Origin: Azoarcus sp.
Lineage (GTDB): Bacteria > Pseudomonadota > Gammaproteobacteria > Burkholderiales > Rhodocyclaceae
Direction of reading: 5' to 3'
NCBI GenBank assembly: GCA_031282905.1
Contig: JAITCV010000191.1
Location: 1 to 10,394 of the forward strand
Length of the DNA: 10,394 nt
Below the pieces are notes generated by a model. It was not told the DNA's origin, searched no databases, and saw only the letters and a list, made by a program, of their open reading frames with translations. Shown in pieces: positions 6,361 to 10,394 of this stretch. Each line of letters opens with the position of its first letter. Positions within the stretch are counted from its first letter, which is position 1. A program made the translations under genes and the position numbers.

Positions 6361-6893
6361 TTGGTTTCGTTGAGCAGCGCGCGGACTTTGCCGCCGATTT
6401 CATCCCGGGTCGCCAGCCCCACCTTGATGTGGCGCACCGTGCCGCGACGGTCGATGATGACGGTAAACGGCAGGGCCTTGGCGGTATTGCCGAATTTGTA
6501 GGTCTCCTTGAGCACCTGTTCGGATGCGATCAGCAGGGGATAAGGAATGGCATATTCATCCCGGAACGCTTGCACTTTATCCGCGTCGTCGATGCTGATG
6601 CCGACAATCTGCACGGGATCGCCCGCAAAGTCGTGGCTGAGCGCGACGAAATCGGGAATTTCCTTGCGGCAGGGCGGGCACCAGGTCGCCCAATAGTTGG
6701 CGATGATGATCTTGCTTCGCCACTGGGCGACGGACTGAATGACGCCCGCGTGGTCGGGCAGACGCAAGGCCAAGATCGAGGCCGCGGCGGGATCGATCAC
6801 TTTGTCATCGCCCCCGCGGTTTTGCAGATGGACGCCAATACCGATCACGAGGGCAATCGCGATGACGAGGATGAGATGCGCCCGAGATGTCAT
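6357..6893 (-). CDS. TlpA/ResA-like membrane-anchored thioredoxin, 178 aa
   Basis: A thiol-disulfide oxidoreductase expected to act in the periplasm, held by an N-terminal membrane anchor (about 6-23, LILVIAIALVIGIGV). The thioredoxin fold has the redox motif WCPPC (W71-C72-P73-P74-C75) preceded by NYWAT, and the cis-proline region ALPFTVIID (P142) with IIDRRG after it. The pattern fits the TlpA/ResA/CcmG group. Such proteins often reduce thiols for cytochrome c maturation or copper insertion, but no such gene is nearby, so the partner is unknown. The start is ATG 6893-6891, overlapping the TGA of the upstream gene as ATGA, with GGGGAGG just upstream. An ATG at 7010 in the same frame would run inside that upstream gene and is rejected. 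Translation is probably coupled. Confidence 0.9.
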   Translation of the reverse strand: MTSRAHLILVIAIALVIGIGVHLQNRGGDDKVIDPAAASILALRLPDHAGVIQSVAQWRSKIIIANYWATWCPPCRKEIPDFVALSHDFAGDPVQIVGISIDDADKVQAFRDEYAIPYPLLIASEQVLKETYKFGNTAKALPFTVIIDRRGTVRHIKVGLATRDEIGGKVRALLNETN

Positions 6894-7489
6894 GACGCCT
6901 CCCCGGCGAGCAGGGATTCGACCTGGGCGAGATGGGCGCGGCTCTGGCGGGAGGTATTGCGCTCGGCGTTGGCGGGGTAGATGTGAAGTCTCACCGGAAT
7001 ATCGTCCCATTCCAGCGCAAGCGCCATTTCCGGCGCGCCGGAGAGGGCGCGGCGCACTTCGCGGTGGGCGAAATCGAGCGCGGCATCAAGGAAAAAAATC
7101 TCCACGTCTTTCGCGCTTTCGGGGTAGAGATCGATTTCGATTTCGGCATAACGCCCAGCGGTGCCATCGAGTACGCTGCCGCAAAGATAGGGACGAAACC
7201 TGGCCAGCGCGCGCATCAGCCCGGCCGCGGCCGTGCGCATGGCGGCAAGGCGGCTGGCTTGCTCCTTGCCTTGGTAGAGCGCCTGCCAGGCGCGCAATTC
7301 GGTTTCGATCTCGGTATTGGCGGGCAGCGCGTCGTCCTCGCTGGCGCCGAGCTGGCGGGCGGCCTTGCGCTTGGCGAAACCGAAATCGCTGATGCCGTCT
7401 TCGGCCATCAGGCGCGCGGCGAGCGCGGCGATTTCGCGGCGGCGTTGCAGGTTGCGGGAAGAAGAGACGTGGGAACCATGTGGTGGCAT
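6890..7489 (-). CDS. conserved hypothetical protein with nucleotidyltransferase-like motif, about 199 aa
   Basis: From memory it resembles a conserved protein found next to mpl in Betaproteobacteria; its function is not established. The N-terminal part (about 15-75) is helical and charged (AARLMAEDGISDFGFAKRKAARQLG). The central part has GSVLDGTAGRYAEIEID (104-120), which looks like a nucleotidyltransferase signature (G-S, about 10 residues, acidic-hydrophobic-acidic), with Glu where Asp is usual, so activity is uncertain. There is no signal peptide. The start is a choice between ATG 7489-7487 and ATG 7525-7523. I prefer the former, because the latter lies inside the divergent promoter region, but neither has a good RBS. 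The stop overlaps the ATG of the TlpA-like gene (ATGA), so the two are cotranscribed. It is divergent from mpl. Confidence 0.8.
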   Translation of the reverse strand: MPPHGSHVSSSRNLQRRREIAALAARLMAEDGISDFGFAKRKAARQLGASEDDALPANTEIETELRAWQALYQGKEQASRLAAMRTAAAGLMRALARFRPYLCGSVLDGTAGRYAEIEIDLYPESAKDVEIFFLDAALDFAHREVRRALSGAPEMALALEWDDIPVRLHIYPANAERNTSRQSRAHLAQVESLLAGEAS

Positions 7490-7512
7490 GGGCTGACGGC
7501 CGGGGCCTTCGG

Positions 7513-7532
7513 GTAGAATCCGCATATTCTAC
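7513..7532. promoter_or_regulatory. inverted repeat with back-to-back TAGAAT boxes in the mpl divergent region
   Basis: GTAGAAT (7513-7519), a 6-nt spacer and ATTCTAC (7526-7532) form a perfect 7-bp inverted repeat. Each arm holds TAGAAT, 5 of 6 matches to a -10 box, one facing mpl and one facing the minus-strand gene. For mpl, a CTGACG at 7493-7498 could be a -35, but at a short 15-nt spacing. No matching -35 was seen on the other strand. It may be a divergent promoter or an operator. Confidence 0.4.
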
Positions 7533-7593
7533 ACATGGGCGTCCGGGCTTGGTCGGCGTGGATACGGCCCGGTCACGGCGTGGATCGACAAAC

Positions 7594-8940
7594 ATGCACA
7601 TCCATATTCTGGGTATTTGCGGCACTTTCATGGGCGGCGTGGCGCTGCTGGCGCGCGCGGCCGGACACACCGTCACCGGCTGCGACGCCAATGTCTATCC
7701 GCCGATGAGCACCCAACTGGCCGGGCAGGGCGTCACCCTCACCGAAGGCTACGATCCGGCGCAAACCGGGCTCGCCCCCGACATGTTCGTGGTCGGCAAT
7801 GCGATTTCACGCGGCAATCCGCTGCTCGAAGCCATTCTCGACCAGGGATTGCCTTATGTATCGGGGCCGCAATGGTTGTCCGAACAGGTGCTCGCCGGAC
7901 GCTGGGTGCTCGGCGTGGCCGGTACCCACGGCAAAACCACGACCGGCTCGCTGCTGGCCTGGATGCTGGAAGACGCGGGGCTGGATCCCGGTTTTCTCAT
8001 CGGCGGCGTACCGCAGAATTTCGGCGTATCGGCGCGGCTCACCGACTCGCCCTTTTTCGTGATCGAAGCCGACGAATATGACACAGCGTTTTGCGACAAA
8101 CGCTCGAAGTTCATCCACTACCGCCCGCGTACCGTGGTATTGAACAACCTGGAATTCGATCACGCGGACATCTTTGCCGATCTGGCGGCAATCGAAACCC
8201 AGTTCCATCATCTGGTGCGAACCCTGCCGGGCAATGGCCGCATCATCGCCAACGCCGCCGCGCCCGCGCTCGCGCGCGTGATCGAACGCGGCTGTTGGTC
8301 GGAACTGGAATGGTTCAACGCCGCCACGGGCTGGACGGTGGCGACCGGGGCAAATGAGAAAGAGACCCTATTTTCATTGGCGGGCGAGACGCTGGGCCAG
8401 GTCGAATTGCCGCTCGCCGGCCAACACAATCGTGAAAACGCGCTGGCCGCGATCGCCGCCGCGCGCCATGCCGGGGTGACACCGGCACAGTCGATGGCCA
8501 GCCTGGCGAGCTTCAAGGGCGTGAAGCGCCGACTCGAAGTGCGCGGCATGGCGCGGGATGTCACCGTGTATGACGATTTTGCCCACCATCCCACCGCGAT
8601 CGCGCTCACCGTAAACGGTCTGCGGCGTATCTCCAGGGGACGCATACTCGCCGTGCTGGAGCCGCGCTCGAACACGATGAAACTCGGCATCATGAAAGAC
8701 CGGCTACCGGCCAGCCTGGCCGAAGCCGACCGGGTGTATTGCTATACCCATGGCCTTGGCTGGGACGCCGTCGCCGCCCTGGCTCCGCTCGGCGCGAAGC
8801 AATCCTGCCACGACGATCTCGATGCCCTGGTCAGCGCCGTCGCAACCGAAGCGCGCGCGGGCGATCATGTGCTGGTGATGAGCAATGGCGGTTTTGGCGA
8901 TGTGCATGCAAAGCTGCTCGCCGCGCTCGCGGCGGGTTGA
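7594..8940 (+). CDS. mpl: UDP-N-acetylmuramate:L-alanyl-gamma-D-glutamyl-meso-diaminopimelate ligase Mpl, 448 aa
   Basis: Recycles murein: it joins the tripeptide L-Ala-gamma-D-Glu-mDap, recovered from old cell wall, to UDP-MurNAc with ATP in the cytoplasm. It is a Mur ligase with all three domains: N-terminal UDP-binding GICGTFMGG (7-15), the P-loop GTHGKTTT (110-117), EADEYDTAFCDKRSKF (158-173), LEFDHADIF (186-194), GQHNRENALAA (276-286) and the C-terminal DDFAHHPTA (327-335) and EPRSNTMKLG (356-365), a Mpl-type signature that separates it from MurC. Its length is close to E. coli Mpl (457). The start is ATG 7594-7596, which gives the standard MHIHILGICGT beginning. The frame is open upstream to 7480 but that part is unlike coding sequence. 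The RBS is weak. The gene stands alone on its strand. Confidence 0.96.
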   Translation: MHIHILGICGTFMGGVALLARAAGHTVTGCDANVYPPMSTQLAGQGVTLTEGYDPAQTGLAPDMFVVGNAISRGNPLLEAILDQGLPYVSGPQWLSEQVLAGRWVLGVAGTHGKTTTGSLLAWMLEDAGLDPGFLIGGVPQNFGVSARLTDSPFFVIEADEYDTAFCDKRSKFIHYRPRTVVLNNLEFDHADIFADLAAIETQFHHLVRTLPGNGRIIANAAAPALARVIERGCWSELEWFNAATGWTVATGANEKETLFSLAGETLGQVELPLAGQHNRENALAAIAAARHAGVTPAQSMASLASFKGVKRRLEVRGMARDVTVYDDFAHHPTAIALTVNGLRRISRGRILAVLEPRSNTMKLGIMKDRLPASLAEADRVYCYTHGLGWDAVAALAPLGAKQSCHDDLDALVSAVATEARAGDHVLVMSNGGFGDVHAKLLAALAAG

Positions 8941-9212
8941 GGCGAAATTGCGCGCAGGGTTTTATCGCCCGTTGCCAAGCGGCTATCCGCGCCTGATTCC
9001 GTTTGCGCCTGATCCCGTTTCCAGATCATCGTCGGCTTCGCCTTGCCGTCGCACGGTCTGCGGCTCGTCTTTGGCAATACCGATCAAATCGAATTTTTCA
9101 TCTATGAATGATTTTATCCATAAAAATCAATGAGTTATATTCGGATTTTGCCGGAATAACGATTTATTCAAAGCTTCCCTTTGTGTCACAGATGAATTTG
9201 GCAATGCACCGG
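8941..9212. other. convergent spacer between mpl and the acetyltransferase gene
   Basis: No gene is supported. It changes from GC-rich next to mpl to AT-rich at about 9080-9180. An AT-rich hairpin, TGATTTT (9109-9115) with AAAATCA (9123-9129) and a 7-nt loop, could stop transcription from either side, but it has little GC and no clean U-tract. A second short hairpin, CAAAG/CTTTG (9169-9183), is also weak. Confidence 0.4.
8989..9020. repeat. 2 x 16-bp imperfect tandem duplication downstream of mpl
   Basis: GCGCCTGATTCCGTTT (8989-9004) is followed at once by GCGCCTGATCCCGTTT (9005-9020), with 15 of 16 bases identical. It is non-coding and lies about 50 nt after the mpl stop. Confidence 0.85.
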
Positions 9213-10220
9213 TCAATTGCCTGCCGCCGCGAAATCAGCCAGGGCACCGTGGCGGGGCGCGCCGGGGCGCATTGCCGCATAACGGAGAAAATCCTCGATT
9301 CGGGAGCTGAACAACATGGGAAACACCTGCTGGATTTCTTCCCAGGGCCAATCCCACCAGCTTGCCTGCAACAAGGCTTCGCGTTCGCGCTGCGGGAAAC
9401 GATAGCGTTTATGCCGTGCCGGATTGCCCGCGACCACCGCATAGGGCTCCACATCGCGGCTGACCACGGAACAAGCCGCCACGATGGCGCCATGGCCGAT
9501 GTTGACGCCGGAAAGAATCATCGTATCCATGCCTATCCAGACATCCGAACCGATGGTGACGCTCTTCTTCTCTTGCGGCGAGGGGAAATGCGCCGTTTCA
9601 TTCAACGCCCTGACGGGAAAGGTCGTCACCCAGTCCTTGCCATGGGAGCCATGCCCCGCGCCATCCACCACGATCTGGACATTGTGGGCAATACTGGAAA
9701 AAGAACCGATATCGAGCCGCGCCTCGGCATCCCCCAGGAAGTTGTATATCCTGGGAATGGAAGATACATAGGACATGAACCCCATGCTGACATTGGGATA
9801 GGTTTTCAGCAGTATCCTTTTGTTCCGGCATATCTGGAACCAGGATGTCTTGCGTATGCCGCATTCTGGATAGATATGACATATTTCCGCGAAATTGATT
9901 GCCCACCTGACGTCGTAATTCAATATCTCTTCTTCCCGGGATATCGATTCCTCAATATCTCCGACGCTGTTGCCGGCGGGCGTCACGACGACAATGTAAT
10001 TGGCCAGATTGTCACTGCTCGCCCATGTCCGGGGCTGCAACACCACCAGCCCTTGCGCTGGCGCGCCCGCTATTCCCCGGACGACCATCATTTTTCCCTC
10101 ATCCGGATCAAGCGCGTTTTCATCGATGAAACCCCGCACCGTGTGTCCTTGCGCCAGCAAAACGGCCGCGACCCTTTGCGCCATCGTTCCTGTTCCATGA
10201 ATCAATATCGGCTGGGGCAA
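9213..10220 (-). CDS. CatB/NeuD-like O-acetyltransferase with N-terminal nucleotide-binding-like domain, 335 aa or longer
   Basis: It probably moves an acetyl group from acetyl-CoA to a sugar hydroxyl on a surface glycan. The N-terminal part (about 4-95) begins ILIHGTGTMAQRV and has GFIDEN at 30-35, like the PglD/NeuD N-terminal domain. The C-terminal part is a left-handed beta-helix acyltransferase: IGSFSSIA (171-178), SHGKDWVTTFP (192-202) with H193 placed as the catalytic histidine, VTIGSDVWIG (221-230), and IGHGAIVAACSVVSRDVEPYAVVAGNPAR (241-269). TTG 10220 is the only usual start codon upstream of the glycine motif. It has no Shine-Dalgarno, and the frame stays open upstream through the 8-bp repeat to the window edge, so the true start may lie outside. 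Its middle part is much less GC-rich than mpl, suggesting transfer. Convergent with mpl. Confidence 0.8.
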   Translation of the reverse strand: MPQPILIHGTGTMAQRVAAVLLAQGHTVRGFIDENALDPDEGKMMVVRGIAGAPAQGLVVLQPRTWASSDNLANYIVVVTPAGNSVGDIEESISREEEILNYDVRWAINFAEICHIYPECGIRKTSWFQICRNKRILLKTYPNVSMGFMSYVSSIPRIYNFLGDAEARLDIGSFSSIAHNVQIVVDGAGHGSHGKDWVTTFPVRALNETAHFPSPQEKKSVTIGSDVWIGMDTMILSGVNIGHGAIVAACSVVSRDVEPYAVVAGNPARHKRYRFPQREREALLQASWWDWPWEEIQQVFPMLFSSRIEDFLRYAAMRPGAPRHGALADFAAAGN

Positions 10221-10276
10221 ATCAGGGGGCGCGGACAGGAAATCGACCAGCGTTAATCTATTTGCGGAATGGCTGC

Positions 10277-10394
10277 GGGGAGTTGGGGAGTTGGGGAGTT
10301 GGGGAGTTGGGGAGTTGGGGAGTTGGGGAGTTGGGGAGTTGGGGAGTTGGGGAGTTGGGGAGTTGGGGAGTTGGGGAGTTGGGGAGTTGGGGAG
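10277..10394. repeat. 8-bp tandem array (GGGGAGTT), about 14.75 copies, running off the window edge
   Basis: Fourteen perfect copies plus GGGGAG fill 118 bases without a mismatch and are cut by the window end, so the true copy number is unknown. The array begins 57 nt upstream of the TTG at 10220. On the minus strand it has no stop in any frame and encodes a repeating LPNSPTPQ octapeptide. The plus strand carries regularly spaced GGGG runs and could form G-quadruplexes. Confidence 0.95.

Noticed and set aside
9109..9129. bidirectional terminator between mpl and the acetyltransferase gene
   Set aside because: The stem is almost all A/T, and there is no run of T after it on either strand. It is noted only in the spacer entry.
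9108..10256. 382-codon plus-strand open frame opposite the acetyltransferase
   Set aside because: It has no RBS and no recognisable domain, while the opposite strand has clear beta-helix acyltransferase motifs.
1..10394. tRNA, rRNA, insertion sequence, prophage or integrase
   Set aside because: On reading both strands I saw no cloverleaf with CCA end, no rRNA-like stretch, no transposase or integrase motif, and no terminal inverted repeats with target duplication.

Overview
The window looks like the chromosome of a GC-rich betaproteobacterium. The core is a conserved housekeeping block: mpl faces divergently away from a minus-strand series that reads nucleotidyltransferase-like gene, TlpA-like thioredoxin, aroQ, accB, accC, prmA, and a zinc-ribbon/DUF3426 membrane protein. 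This gene order, and the zinc-ribbon + DUF3426 architecture, are characteristic of Betaproteobacteria. That assignment rests on family knowledge; no search was run.

Layout. Positions 1-495 are AT-richer (26 of 60 bases are G/C at 301-360) and hold the 3' end of one plus-strand gene, a tiny possible ORF and broken frames. A GC-rich terminator at 492-525 closes a 99-residue minus-strand hypothetical gene (535-834). A gene-poor gap of about 330 bp follows. From 1164 to 7489 all genes lie on the minus strand and are tightly packed: an ATGA overlap between the nucleotidyltransferase-like gene and the TlpA-like gene, 64-nt gaps around aroQ, 6 nt between accB and accC, 15 nt between accC and prmA, and 124 nt before the DUF3426 gene. 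mpl runs on the plus strand at 7594-8940. A convergent spacer (8941-9212) separates it from a minus-strand O-acetyltransferase gene (9213-10220 or longer), part of which is clearly less GC-rich (25 of 60 at 9841-9900). The window ends inside a perfect 8-bp tandem array.

How the genes fit together. AccB and AccC are the biotin carrier and biotin carboxylase of acetyl-CoA carboxylase (start of fatty acid synthesis). AroQ serves the shikimate pathway. PrmA methylates ribosomal protein L11. Mpl recycles murein peptides. The TlpA-like protein is a membrane-anchored thiol-disulfide protein. The terminal acetyltransferase probably modifies a surface glycan.

The most unusual theme is tandem repetition at several scales: 2x12 and 2x15 bp in the 99-residue gene, about nine 42-bp units plus a hexapeptide tract in the DUF3426 gene, three 10-bp-spaced hexamers before aroQ, 2x11 bp over the stop of the TlpA-like gene, 2x16 bp after mpl, and about 14.75 copies of GGGGAGTT at the right edge. 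The last array lies upstream of, and in an open frame with, the acetyltransferase, so it is a candidate phase-variation switch and the best lead in the window. No tRNA, rRNA, CRISPR array or intact insertion sequence was seen.
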